Shown: positions 8,056-18,159 of the stretch, in pieces
How positions within the stretch are numbered: the stretch's first letter is position 1
Layout of the letters: each line of letters begins with the position of its first letter
DNA from: Methanobrevibacter sp.
GTDB taxonomy: Archaea; Methanobacteriota; Methanobacteria; Methanobacteriales; Methanobacteriaceae
Length of the DNA: 38,149 nt
Assembly: GCF_017406825.1 (NCBI RefSeq)
Contig: NZ_JAFQXT010000001.1
Location: 1-38,149, forward strand
Direction of reading: 5' to 3'
Position numbers and translations under genes: made by a program
Notes under the pieces: generated by a model
The model's database searches: none
What the model saw: the letters and a program-made list of their open reading frames with translations, nothing else
What the model was told of the DNA's origin: nothing

Positions 8056-8606
8056 CCCCTTTTTTTTTAAGTTCTGCTTCTGATTTTTATTTTTGAATGA
8101 TATGATATATAATTATTATTATATCGATTTTCTAGAAATTTTGGAAATAAATGCAATATATTGGATAAATTTCATTAAAATTCATATTTAAGAATATATC
8201 TACCAATATGTTATTTTTGGTGCATTGTTAGTTATTTTACCCCTGTTAGGGATTTTGTTTTAGGTCTAGGGGTCCTCTTTGCTTATTAATCGTTGTGAAT
8301 TATTTTTCATAAGTTATTAATTAGTTTAAATCAATTAATATGATATTTATATCAATAATAATTTTTATTTTTTTAATAACTATTTTAAAATTGATTAATA
8401 ATAATTATAGTTATTTTTAAATGTTTATTTTAAGATTTAAAAGAATTTTATTAAAATTATTTATTAGCGATAAATAATAAGATTTATATTACTCATCGAT
8501 GAAAAATATTAATTGACTAATTACAAATAAAAATGTTCAATAGGGAAGTGAATAATTTTTTTATTTTTTATTAGTTGTTTTTAAAATTAAATTGGGAGAA
8601 AAAATT
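8056..8606. other. Long AT-rich divergent intergenic region
   Basis: This 551-base gap separates two divergent adhesin genes. No convincing gene is seen. On the minus side, AATTATATATCAT (about 8101-8113, read in reverse) is a TATA candidate for the upstream-facing adhesin. On the plus side, TTTATATT (8483-8490) would give the rightward adhesin a leader of about 95 bases. A small GC-richer island at about 8235-8280 contains ACCCCT (8239-8244) and AGGGGT (8268-8273), which could pair. The rest is low-complexity A/T. Confidence 0.5.
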
Positions 8607-10415
8607 ATGAATAATAAAAAGATTTTATTATCTATCTTTTTAGTTGTTTTAATTGCTTTATCTGTTAGTTCAGTTTCTGCAGAAGATGTTGCTGACGATA
8701 TTGTAGCAAATGAAGAAGCAGATATTGTAGCAGATGGGGATGTTGAGATATTGGCTGCCGATCCAATCTCACCAGCAACCAATACCTCAGAGGGAATTCA
8801 AACTGCAATTAATTCAGCTGATGATGGAGGAATTATTGATTTAAGTAATTTTGACACTTACGATTTAACTAATAATACTATAACTGTTGCTAAAGAGAAT
8901 CTTGTAATAAAAGGTAATGGATTTACTACAATCTTTGGTCACGGTACTGGTAATGGAATTTTCGATGTACAAAGTAAAGGGGTAACTATTCAAGGATTAA
9001 CATTTGTCGACACCAACCCTGAGAATAATTTAACTTATAATGGTAATGTAGCAGGTTGGGGTGTTCGTTTTGCAGGTTCTGTTGCTGAAGGCGGAATAGT
9101 CGATGATTGTATTTTCTCTAATTTCAATCAAGCTGTAGTTGTTAACGGATGTAACTACATAACTGTTAAAAATAGCGCATTCTATGGAGGATATGCAACT
9201 AAACTCATAAACGATCCTACCGTTAACAAAGAAAAAGGTTCTAAAGTAATTAGTGTAATGGGATCTTTTTATACTACTATTGTAAATAACACCTTTGATG
9301 GTGTTGTGTTAGATGCTATTTCCATTGCAGGTGGAAGTGGAGATGCAATTATCAGGAACAATACTTTCATAAATAATGTTTACTCAATATACTTTGGAGG
9401 TGCATCTACCGACGGAACTTTCATCACTGATAATACCTTCACAAATTGTGGTTCATTTGATGATGGAGTTCGCCATTGGGATGCATACCCTGTAATAAGT
9501 ATTCAAAAAGCTTCCAGTGGAGTTTATATTTCCGGTAACACATTCAATGTAATTGACAATAACTGGTTAATTGCAGCTGAACAAGGAAATACCGCTCACG
9601 GTTACCCAAGTACCCTTGGAAACATTAATGTAACCGACAACATTGTTCAAAAATCCAATGATGATGTTGTAACTTCCGGCGTAACTTTATTACACATTTT
9701 ATGCAGATCCGGAATGTTAAACCCTTATGCTGATATTCAACTTACCGGTAATCAACTTGAAGCTGGCGTAAAAGCTTTAGTCGTATGGTCAAATGATTGG
9801 GGAAGTGAATCTTCAACTCCTACTGACATCATTATTCCAGCAGCTGATTTAGTCCAAACTCAAATTGCTATTACCAGCGTTGACGGACTTAAAATTACTG
9901 GTGTTTTAAAAGATATTTCAGGTAAAGCTATTGATGGTGCTGCATTATCCTACTCTATCAATAACGGCGCTGCAGTAAACATAACCACTGATGAAAATGG
10001 TGCTTTCACCATTACAGGCGAATCTGGCAAAACCGTTGCAATTGCATTTGCAGCTACAAGCAAATTTGCAGCTAGTGAAGCTTCAATTACTTTAACTCCA
10101 ACAGTGGTTACAAAAACAGTGACCAAAACAGTATCTAAAAAATCAGTATCTCTTAAAGCCCCTGCAGGTAAATTTAAAGCTAAAGCTACTAAAAAAGTTA
10201 AAATCACTTTAAAATCCGGATCTAAAGCAGTATCTGGTAAAAAAGTAACTATCAATGTCAATGGTAAAGCTTTCTCTGCTAAAACCAACAGCAAAGGTAT
10301 TGCAACCATTAAAGTTAAATTAACTAAAAAAGGCACTTATAGTTATGTAGCTAGCTTTGCTGGTGACAGTACCTACAATGCAGGACTTAAAGCAGGTAAA
10401 ATTGTTGTTAAATAA
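8607..10415 (+). CDS. Adhesin-like protein: beta-helix with two C-terminal Ig-like domains
   Basis: ATG at 8607 follows GGGAGAAAAAATT and gives a 602-residue protein; the frame extends to a TTG at 8592, which lacks spacing for a ribosome binding site. A signal peptide (1-24, SSVSAED) is followed by an acidic Ala/Asp/Glu segment and a beta-helix at about 50-410. Ig-like domains follow at about 417-500 and 512-602. The last domain is very Lys-rich (KKVKITLKSGSKAVSGKKVT) and there is no membrane helix. Retention by ionic or specific binding of the Lys-rich domain to the cell wall is therefore more likely than membrane anchoring. Ligand unknown. Confidence 0.85.
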   Translation: MNNKKILLSIFLVVLIALSVSSVSAEDVADDIVANEEADIVADGDVEILAADPISPATNTSEGIQTAINSADDGGIIDLSNFDTYDLTNNTITVAKENLVIKGNGFTTIFGHGTGNGIFDVQSKGVTIQGLTFVDTNPENNLTYNGNVAGWGVRFAGSVAEGGIVDDCIFSNFNQAVVVNGCNYITVKNSAFYGGYATKLINDPTVNKEKGSKVISVMGSFYTTIVNNTFDGVVLDAISIAGGSGDAIIRNNTFINNVYSIYFGGASTDGTFITDNTFTNCGSFDDGVRHWDAYPVISIQKASSGVYISGNTFNVIDNNWLIAAEQGNTAHGYPSTLGNINVTDNIVQKSNDDVVTSGVTLLHILCRSGMLNPYADIQLTGNQLEAGVKALVVWSNDWGSESSTPTDIIIPAADLVQTQIAITSVDGLKITGVLKDISGKAIDGAALSYSINNGAAVNITTDENGAFTITGESGKTVAIAFAATSKFAASEASITLTPTVVTKTVTKTVSKKSVSLKAPAGKFKAKATKKVKITLKSGSKAVSGKKVTINVNGKAFSAKTNSKGIATIKVKLTKKGTYSYVASFAGDSTYNAGLKAGKIVVK

Positions 10416-10440
10416 ACAACAATTTTCTTTTTTTTCTTTT
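10398..10440 (+). terminator. Perfect 12-bp stop-spanning hairpin with T-tract
   Basis: AAAATTGTTGTT (10398-10409) pairs perfectly with AACAACAATTTT (10415-10426) around a five-base loop that contains most of the stop codon (TAA, 10413-10415). A long T-rich run follows. It is the strongest terminator-like element in the window. Confidence 0.7.
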
Positions 10441-10504
10441 TTTATTTTTGATTTTCAATTAAGCTATTTATTTCATATTGATATTTTTTATGGGGGAGAT
10501 TTAA

Positions 10505-13432
10505 ATTAAAAAATCAAAATTGCTGTTCATATTCATTCTATTTTTTTCAATATTGCTTACAAATGTTGTCTATGCAGAAGATGGTGGAACCGATGTAGAT
10601 TTAACTGATGAAAACTTTGATGCCATACAGGATTTAATAGACAATGCAAATCCGGGAGATTCAATCTATCTGGAAAATAAGACTTATGTTGGCGAAAGCA
10701 ATTCCATAAAAATCAATAAGGATATTAATATTTACGGGTCAGACTCACACACAATTCTCGATGGGAACAACGCCTCCAGAATCTTTGAAATTTCAAGAAA
10801 TGCAAAGGTAACAATCAGTGGTCTGACTTTAACTAACGGCTATTCGCTCTCTACAGGAGGAGCCATTTATAATCAGGGTTCATTAAGCGTCTTTAATTCA
10901 ACAATCATCAATAATCATGCTGAGCGTGGAGGAATCTACTGTTCAGATAGGTCAAATTTAAATGTTTATCATTCAAAATTTGAGGGAAATACTGCCGATT
11001 CGGGAGCAGCAATCGAAAATGACAATTCAAATGGGGTTGTTAATATTATAAACTCTTCCTTCATTTCCAATGTCTGTGATGAAGGAGGGGCAATTTATAA
11101 CATTTGGGGACAGATGAACGTATATGATTCATTGTTCATGTATAATGTCGCTGAACGGGGTGGAGCGATTTATAACAACCGTGGAATTTTGAAAGTTTAC
11201 AATACTAAAGTTATATCAAATACTGGGACTGATTTGGGTGCCGGAATAAAAAGTTGGGGTGTTTGCGAGGTTTATGATTCGACTATCGTAAATAATACCA
11301 ATACCATAAGGCAAGGTGGCGGTTTTTATGTTTCTGAATATAGTCTGCTGCTTAAAAACTGCTTCGTATTCAATAATTCAGCCGTTAATGGCGGGGGAGT
11401 TTACGTTGAAGCTAAGGCAATATTGACTCTTGAAAACACTTCAATAATTAGTAATTACGCTTATCGTGGGGGAGGAATTGATGTTAATGATGGATCCATC
11501 AAATTAGTCGATTCAACCATATCCCATAATTTTGCAGATACTGCAGGTGGAGGAATATACTGTGGCTGTTTATCTCTTAGAAACATAGACACAGGCATAA
11601 TAAGCAATTGCCAAATATCTAACAATACTGCTGTAGACGGTGGGGGAGTTTATGTCAATGAGGTTTCCGTGATTGTGTCCGGTTGTGAATTAAATAATAA
11701 TTCTGCAAATGAGGGAGGTTCAGCCTATAATTCTGGAAATCTCACAGTCAATGATGATGTTTTAATTTTAAATAAGGCTAGTAATGGTGCAGCAATATAC
11801 AATATAGGTGAATTAAATATTGAAGGTCTTTGTGCCGACAGAAATATTGCTGCAATGAATGGTGGAGTAATCTACAATTGTGCAAAGTTACTAATTAATC
11901 ATCTGAAATCAAATTTCAATGAAGCATATTTCGGAGGGGTGATTTATAATGTTGCAGCGTGTTACATTAGCAATTCGCAATTCAGCTCAAATACTGCTTC
12001 TTTAGCTGGAGTAATTTATTCAACTTCAGATTTGAATATAAGAAATTCAAAATTCGATTATAATAGGATAACTCGTAAAGGAGGAGTCCTCTCACTTTTC
12101 ATGGGCAACGCTACTGTTGATAATTCTATATTTTCCTTTAATACTGGTGCGGATGAAGGAGGAGCAATATTTATCGAAGGTTCTGATGTATTTCTTAGCA
12201 ATTCTCAGTTCATATCAAACGGTGCTGTAAGTTATGGTGGGGCGATTGATAACTCAGGAAAACTCACCATTGTAAACTCTTTATTCGATAAGAATCATGC
12301 AAATGGTTCCGGAGCTATAGATAACAGTGGAAATCTGACAATCATCAATTCAAGTTTTACAAATAACAAAGCTACAATAAATGGAGGGGCAATCGATAAT
12401 AATGGAGTCCTAAACATTGTCGGGTCTATTTTTGAAAATAATGTTGCGGGAGCTGAAGGAGGGGCAATCATCGCAAGAAAAGATATCAATATTAGTCATT
12501 CCTCTTTATTTAACAATAATGCCGCAATTGGCAGTGCAATATATTTGAATAGCAACAACAGTAATATTTCAAATAATTGGTGGGCAAGCAATAATCCTGA
12601 TTTCGCAAATCTGATTAATCTGAATATTTCCGATGATTTCACATGGATCATCATGTCTTTTAAAAGCCTAAATCCGTTAATGCAGTATGAAAATGCTAAG
12701 ATTATAATCACTTTTAATGAAGTGAAAAATAGGAATAATCTTGTTTCACAAATTGCCAACCCCGAAAAGTTGCCTAATTTCAAGGTTAGTTTATCTACTG
12801 GAAATACTCTCATTGTTGAAGATGGCTATCGGGTTGAATCCTTGTATGTTCCAAAAATCTCCTCATTAACTTCTAAAATAAATGGTCAATCAATTACATT
12901 AAATGTTGGCGAGAATCCGTCTAAAATAATCAATAATAAAAATATTGCTGTGGACTATTCAGGCAAGGTGACATTTAAGGTTCGTGTTGTAGGTTCCAAT
13001 GGCAAGGTTGCAGGTCAAAATGAGGTTGTAGTCATGAAGATTTCTGGAAAAACATATAATGTAAAAACAAATAAGAACGGTTATGCATCAAAAACTTTTA
13101 GTTTGCTTCCAGGAAAATATTCAATTTCAGCCACATATAAGGGATTTTCAACTAAAAACATCATAACTGTTAAAAAAGTCCTAAAGGCTAAAAGTGCCAC
13201 TAGGAAAAAGGCGAAGATTATCAAATATTCAGCTAGCCTGAAAACCAGTAAAGGAAAAGCAATTTCAGGCAAAAAAATTACATTTAAAATTAAAGGTAAA
13301 ACCTACAAGGCAAAAACAAATAAAAAAGGAATAGCAACCGTTGGCCTTAAGAATTTAAAAGTGGGCAAATATAAGGTTACAGTCAAATACTTGAAATCAA
13401 GCGTCAAAACGGTTCTGAAGGTTAAAAAATAA
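10505..13432 (+). CDS. Adhesin-like protein with Pmp-type beta-helix and Lys-rich Ig-like tail
   Basis: The first standard start is TTG at 10520. That start loses the positive head of the signal peptide and lies over 20 bases from GGGGGAG (10492-10498). Initiation at ATT (10505), just after an in-frame stop, gives KKSKLLFIFILFFSILL and good spacing, so 10505 is listed (975 residues). The signal peptide ends near NVVYAED. A long beta-helix (about 50-720) carries more than fifteen GGAIYN/GGGVYV-type repeats. Two Ig-like domains at about 815-890 and 900-975 are Lys-rich, ending in VLKVKK, with no membrane helix. This is probably a large wall-associated adhesin. Confidence 0.8.
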   Translation: MKKSKLLFIFILFFSILLTNVVYAEDGGTDVDLTDENFDAIQDLIDNANPGDSIYLENKTYVGESNSIKINKDINIYGSDSHTILDGNNASRIFEISRNAKVTISGLTLTNGYSLSTGGAIYNQGSLSVFNSTIINNHAERGGIYCSDRSNLNVYHSKFEGNTADSGAAIENDNSNGVVNIINSSFISNVCDEGGAIYNIWGQMNVYDSLFMYNVAERGGAIYNNRGILKVYNTKVISNTGTDLGAGIKSWGVCEVYDSTIVNNTNTIRQGGGFYVSEYSLLLKNCFVFNNSAVNGGGVYVEAKAILTLENTSIISNYAYRGGGIDVNDGSIKLVDSTISHNFADTAGGGIYCGCLSLRNIDTGIISNCQISNNTAVDGGGVYVNEVSVIVSGCELNNNSANEGGSAYNSGNLTVNDDVLILNKASNGAAIYNIGELNIEGLCADRNIAAMNGGVIYNCAKLLINHLKSNFNEAYFGGVIYNVAACYISNSQFSSNTASLAGVIYSTSDLNIRNSKFDYNRITRKGGVLSLFMGNATVDNSIFSFNTGADEGGAIFIEGSDVFLSNSQFISNGAVSYGGAIDNSGKLTIVNSLFDKNHANGSGAIDNSGNLTIINSSFTNNKATINGGAIDNNGVLNIVGSIFENNVAGAEGGAIIARKDINISHSSLFNNNAAIGSAIYLNSNNSNISNNWWASNNPDFANLINLNISDDFTWIIMSFKSLNPLMQYENAKIIITFNEVKNRNNLVSQIANPEKLPNFKVSLSTGNTLIVEDGYRVESLYVPKISSLTSKINGQSITLNVGENPSKIINNKNIAVDYSGKVTFKVRVVGSNGKVAGQNEVVVMKISGKTYNVKTNKNGYASKTFSLLPGKYSISATYKGFSTKNIITVKKVLKAKSATRKKAKIIKYSASLKTSKGKAISGKKITFKIKGKTYKAKTNKKGIATVGLKNLKVGKYKVTVKYLKSSVKTVLKVKK

Positions 13433-13460
13433 TGTATCAACATTATTTTTTTCTTTTTCC
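13425..13460 (+). terminator. Perfect 10-bp stop-spanning hairpin with T-tract
   Basis: AAAAATAATG (13425-13434) pairs perfectly with CATTATTTTT (13441-13450) around TATCAA. The TAA stop (13430-13432) lies inside the left arm, and a T-rich tail follows. Confidence 0.65.
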
Positions 13461-13607
13461 TTTATGAATTATTATTCAAATCATTTTTTCTATTTTTCTT
13501 ATTTTCACTTTATTTTTAAAATAAACCGAAATATATTAAATACATCGATTGTTATATTATTATATATTGAACATAAAATTTTTTTTAATTTAATGTGTGG
13601 GGAAAAA

Positions 13608-16600
13608 ATGAAATTTAGTAAAGCTGTTATCATATTATCATTTTTATTCATTGCCATGATGTGCATGAGTTCAGTTGTAGCTGGTGATGATAATCTAACT
13701 TCAGATTCATATCAGCCTACCCTGTCTGCAGATGATAATTTAGAACAATTAGAAACAATCAATACGAACAATACTGTTTTATCTTCACCTAAAACAATTA
13801 TTGTTGAAGAAATTGAAGATAATCACAATGAAATGAGCCAACCAACAATTCAAAAAGCAATCGACGAGGCCAATGCCGGAGATACAATCATTATTGAGGG
13901 CAAAAGTTATGACCATTGTCACTTTATAATCAATAAGAAACTAACAATAAGAAGTGCTTTCGGAACTACTATGAAGGTATGTCCAAGTAATACCGGGGGT
14001 TCAGGATATAAAGGAATATTTTATGTATCTCCTAATGCAGGAGGAACCATAATTGAAGGGTTTACCTTGAATAATGATGTTTACAATGAGAATGATTATG
14101 GAATATTGGTTAAGGGGGACAATGTTGAAATTAGGAACTGTAATGTTACCCATATTGGATATTCAGATGCAATAAGGATAGAAAATGTCAAAAACTGCCT
14201 AATTGAAAATGTATCTGCTTCAAATGCGAATAATGCCATCAACATTAAGAATTCGCAAAATACCAATGTTAAATCATCCAACATTAAGAATTCTAAAAAT
14301 GGGATAACTATTGTAGATTCACACTCAACTACAATCTCAGATTGTTCAATATCAAATAATAATGTCGCTGGAGTATCATTTTCAGGAACCGGCAAGTATT
14401 TGACAATAAATTATAACAACATAACTGAAAATAGGAACGGAATAAGGTTAACTTCTTCTGACAATGTTTATATTTTAAGTAACTATATTGCGTTCAACAC
14501 TGAAAACGGAGTATATGTTGATTACAACATTACAAAAATAGAGATAAAGGGCAATTTCTTCAATCAGAATTATAGATGGGAAGTTTTCAACGATTTCCAT
14601 GTTGAAAATATTAATGACATATCCAACAGGGATGCGAATAACCTGGAAATAATCACCAACAATTATATGATCAACTACGGAGGATATGGGACAGGGGACA
14701 TGGACAGGCCAATATGGACTCAGGTATATGAATATAAACCTAGCATTGGCGATTACAATTATGATGCGGTTAATGACGTTTATGTCTATGTAGGTGAAGG
14801 AAACGGCGAATATTATGGTCATCAGGGAATAATGTATTTAGGTTATGTCTTTGAGATAAATGAATTTGTCAGTTGCCCTAACATTTATTACTCCCCACAA
14901 AACGTATGGATCAGGTCCGGAAACTATGAATTGCAGCTAAGCGAAATCAAACAGGTTAAAAAAGGAATCTATACAATCTCAATTGTCGATGCGGAAGGTA
15001 ATGTTGCAAAGGACTTGAGTTCAGTTCCTGTAACATTCTATTTAAATAAAGTAGGTAAAAGCGCCACTCCTCAAGAGGGGGATGTCTATAAAGCTGTCAT
15101 GTTGGAAAATGGTACTGCAACAGTCAGATTTTTCATGGATGAATTCAGCCAATCAGGCAATGTCATAACCGCAGTATTCCCAACACCAGGTACGAACATT
15201 GACGATAAGGTATCCAAAACATTAGCCATTGATGATGCAGACGTTCCGGGAACCCCATCAAATACAACAGTTTCCGTTTCAAATATGAATACATACCCTA
15301 ACTCAAACCAGGTATTTACAGCCACATTAAAAGACATTAACGGAAAGGTCATTTCTGGTGAAACATTAACATTCACAATCAATTCAAAGACCTATAATGT
15401 AAAGACTGACAGCAACGGCCAAGCTAAAATTAAAATATCCGAATCAAAAGAGGGAAATTACGTGTTGACTGTTAGATATGCGGGAGATGGGGGTATTGAT
15501 TATTATCAATCATCTGCAAAAGCGAATGTGGTTGTTAAAAAAGCAAATGCAAAAATCATTTCTTCAAATTTAAATATGATTCCTAAAATGGCGGAATATT
15601 ACTCAATCACTTTAAAGGATGCTCAAGGCAATGTCTTGACCAATCAAAAAGTAACATTTAAGGTCAACGGCAAAACATACACCAAAGCAACAAATTCCAA
15701 AGGTGTTGCAAAGGTCAAACTCAAATTCAATAAGAATAAGAAAACCTATAATGTCGTTATTTCTTTCAAAGGAAATAATCAGTACAAGTCAGTTTCCAAA
15801 ACAAACAAGCTAATTGTCAAATATTCATCCAAAAAGGCTAAGTTGACAACACCTAAGATTACCGTTCCTCCAAAAACAGCAAAATATTATACTGTAAGTC
15901 TGAAAGATGTGAACGGAAAAGCTATTGCAAAACAAAAGGTAACTGTTAAGATTAATGGTAAGAAATATGCCAAAAAGACTAACTCCAAAGGCCAGATCAA
16001 AATCAAAGTCAAATTCTCCAAACTTAAAAATTATGGAGTAAAAGCAACATATAAGGGAAGTAAAATTTATAAGAAGGCCTCTTCTAGCGGCAACATTAAA
16101 GTTGCCAAGACAACTACAAAAATCACAGCCCCTTCAATTTCAATGCTTCCTAAGGAATCAAAATCATACACCGTGACTTTAAAGGCCGGAAGCAAATCAT
16201 TATCCAAGCAGACATTAACAATTAAAGTCAATGGCAAGACTTATACCAAGACTACCGACAGCAAAGGCCAAGCTAGCGTAAGTGTAAATTTTGCAAATGA
16301 AAACACATTTGTGGTTAATGTTAATTATAAGGGCACAGGAATCTATAAAGCGTCCAGCGCTTCTGGAAAAATAAATGTTGCTAAACTTTCCACAGACTTA
16401 ACTAGTTATGACAAGTCTTATTCTAAGGATTCAACTCCAAAATATGCAATTACTCTTAAAGATGCATCAGGCAATGTTTTAAGCAATGCAAATGTCATGT
16501 TCACTTTCAATGGTGAGAACTACACAAAAACAACTGATGCAAACGGTAAAGCAAGTTTGGATTTAGTAAATCCGGGTGTTGGGTCATTCAGTATCATTAC

Positions 16601-17996
16601 CACTTATTTGGGCAGCGATAAATACAAATCAGTTTCCAAAACAAACAAGATTACAATCCTAGACAAGACAAACACTCTTTTCATTGACGAGAATCTGCCG
16701 AACGATGAAATTCAGAAAATCTTGAATACCGGTATTTCAGGCGAAAATATTGAATTTTTAGGCAATGCCTACAGAGATGTAAATCTGATTGTTAAAAATG
16801 GCATGGACATTTATTCATTAAACAACACAACACTTTACGCAAAAGATAACAATCCTGTATTCAACATCGAAGCGAATAATGTATCATTATCAGGATTTTC
16901 AATAATGGCCAAATCAAACAGTGCAATTTCACTAAATAATGTTAAAGGAGTAACTATTTTCAATAATTCCATTTCCAATGTTCTTGATGATGATAAACTT
17001 CCTAGTTATGCTGATGCGACTGTAAATATGCCGGGTTATGGAATAGCTATCTCCAATTCTACAGATATCAGATTATTTGAAAACGACATCTCATTATTTG
17101 AAAGCGGAATATTCGCCCAATATTCGTCAAACTTGTCCATTGACACAAATAGGATTAGACAAAACAATTATGGTATAAAATATGGATATGGTATTGTAAA
17201 TACCCGAATAATCAACAATGAGATATTTGAACAAATTGGATTGTATATCATGACAGTTCCGGAAGGCCCGTCAGGGTATGGAATATTCCTAAACAATTCA
17301 GCAGTCAACGTTACAATTAACCATAATCATATCTATAATAATCATTTGGGCATTTCTCTTGATACAAATTACTCAACTGGAATTGTTATAACCCAAAACA
17401 CCATAACCGATAGTGTTCTTGAAGGTATCAGATTCAATGCAGGTTATGACCTTGCTGAAAATGCGGTCGAGCCTCATGTAACAGATAATGCAATATACCG
17501 GAATGCAAGAGGTCCAAGTATGATGATTTTGGGTGAGTTAAGTGCCAATCCTTTCGGAATATATGGAAATGGACTTTATAATCCCGAAGATAAGTTAAAA
17601 TTAGAGCCTAACTGGTATGGTACAAATAATCTTGAAACCTGGGACAATGATACAGGTGTCGTCGGCTATGGAACAATGTGTCCAAGAATAAATACAACCA
17701 ATATTCAATTTAACATGACACGTAACTCCCCATGCAATTATAGCATCAAATTTTATAAAAATGGGGAATTGGCTTCAAACCTTCCGGTATTTGACATGTT
17801 CGCCACATTAAATCGCGGAACTGACAAGGAAGTGGAGGTTGTCTTCGATGTCATCAATGGTGTCGGAACTTTCACATTTGATTCTTCAAATTATAATGAC
17901 GTTAAAAACATTATAGAGATTTCCATAGGATCATTATTGAACTCCACATCAAGAGTATTTAAGGTAACTTACCTGTACGAAGAAATTCCAAACTAA
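13608..17996 (+). CDS. Giant adhesin-like protein: beta-helix, five Ig-like repeats, second beta-helix
   Basis: ATG at 13608 follows GTGTGGGG with proper spacing and begins a signal peptide (KFSKAVIILSFLFIAMM...SSVVAGDD). The upstream open frame to 13464 is low-complexity and untranslated. The 1462-residue product has a beta-helix at about 76-350 and a linker domain. Five tandem Ig-like repeats of about 93 residues follow at about 552-1021, each with ...TLKD..G..L..Q.VT.KVNGK.Y...T(N/D)SKG. A second beta-helix spans about 1035-1390. Repeats 2-4 are Lys-rich. There is no C-terminal membrane helix, so wall association probably depends on the central repeats. The helix/Ig/helix order differs from the other adhesins here. 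Confidence 0.85.
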   Translation: MKFSKAVIILSFLFIAMMCMSSVVAGDDNLTSDSYQPTLSADDNLEQLETINTNNTVLSSPKTIIVEEIEDNHNEMSQPTIQKAIDEANAGDTIIIEGKSYDHCHFIINKKLTIRSAFGTTMKVCPSNTGGSGYKGIFYVSPNAGGTIIEGFTLNNDVYNENDYGILVKGDNVEIRNCNVTHIGYSDAIRIENVKNCLIENVSASNANNAINIKNSQNTNVKSSNIKNSKNGITIVDSHSTTISDCSISNNNVAGVSFSGTGKYLTINYNNITENRNGIRLTSSDNVYILSNYIAFNTENGVYVDYNITKIEIKGNFFNQNYRWEVFNDFHVENINDISNRDANNLEIITNNYMINYGGYGTGDMDRPIWTQVYEYKPSIGDYNYDAVNDVYVYVGEGNGEYYGHQGIMYLGYVFEINEFVSCPNIYYSPQNVWIRSGNYELQLSEIKQVKKGIYTISIVDAEGNVAKDLSSVPVTFYLNKVGKSATPQEGDVYKAVMLENGTATVRFFMDEFSQSGNVITAVFPTPGTNIDDKVSKTLAIDDADVPGTPSNTTVSVSNMNTYPNSNQVFTATLKDINGKVISGETLTFTINSKTYNVKTDSNGQAKIKISESKEGNYVLTVRYAGDGGIDYYQSSAKANVVVKKANAKIISSNLNMIPKMAEYYSITLKDAQGNVLTNQKVTFKVNGKTYTKATNSKGVAKVKLKFNKNKKTYNVVISFKGNNQYKSVSKTNKLIVKYSSKKAKLTTPKITVPPKTAKYYTVSLKDVNGKAIAKQKVTVKINGKKYAKKTNSKGQIKIKVKFSKLKNYGVKATYKGSKIYKKASSSGNIKVAKTTTKITAPSISMLPKESKSYTVTLKAGSKSLSKQTLTIKVNGKTYTKTTDSKGQASVSVNFANENTFVVNVNYKGTGIYKASSASGKINVAKLSTDLTSYDKSYSKDSTPKYAITLKDASGNVLSNANVMFTFNGENYTKTTDANGKASLDLVNPGVGSFSIITTYLGSDKYKSVSKTNKITILDKTNTLFIDENLPNDEIQKILNTGISGENIEFLGNAYRDVNLIVKNGMDIYSLNNTTLYAKDNNPVFNIEANNVSLSGFSIMAKSNSAISLNNVKGVTIFNNSISNVLDDDKLPSYADATVNMPGYGIAISNSTDIRLFENDISLFESGIFAQYSSNLSIDTNRIRQNNYGIKYGYGIVNTRIINNEIFEQIGLYIMTVPEGPSGYGIFLNNSAVNVTINHNHIYNNHLGISLDTNYSTGIVITQNTITDSVLEGIRFNAGYDLAENAVEPHVTDNAIYRNARGPSMMILGELSANPFGIYGNGLYNPEDKLKLEPNWYGTNNLETWDNDTGVVGYGTMCPRINTTNIQFNMTRNSPCNYSIKFYKNGELASNLPVFDMFATLNRGTDKEVEVVFDVINGVGTFTFDSSNYNDVKNIIEISIGSLLNSTSRVFKVTYLYEEIPN
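15261..16670 (+). repeat. Five tandem Ig-like repeat units within the giant adhesin gene
   Basis: Five protein-level repeats of about 93 codons begin near 15261, 15549, 15830, 16117 and 16392. They share a VNGK-Y-K-T(N/D)S-KG core and a YKG-(S/N)-x-YK motif near the end. At the base level they have diverged, so this is an old duplication with constraint on the fold, not a recent expansion. Confidence 0.7.
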
Positions 17997-17997
17997 A

Positions 17998-18033
17998 TAA
18001 ATATGTTTTTTACATATTTACTCTTTTTTTTAT
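17998..18033 (+). terminator. Perfect 9-bp hairpin with T-tract after the giant adhesin gene
   Basis: TAAATATGT (17998-18006) pairs perfectly with ACATATTTA (18012-18020) around a T5 loop, beginning two bases after the stop. CTC and a T-run follow. Confidence 0.65.
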
Positions 18034-18159
18034 TTTTGCATATAGATTGCACTAAAATTAAAAGCTATTTTTCAAAATAAGTCTTTCCAGATTAATAAAT
18101 ACTTTAATCAAATCAATAGTATTATGTTAACTATCAATATGATTAATCAGATATTTCAT

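Noticed and set aside
9950..10336. Minus-strand 128-codon open frame within the adhesin gene at 8607
   Set aside because: It is an opposite-strand shadow of a Lys/Thr/Val-rich coding region; no ribosome site or recognisable domain.
14096..14822. Two minus-strand open frames inside the giant adhesin gene
   Set aside because: They are opposite-frame by-products of beta-helix repeats and lack starts with ribosome sites.
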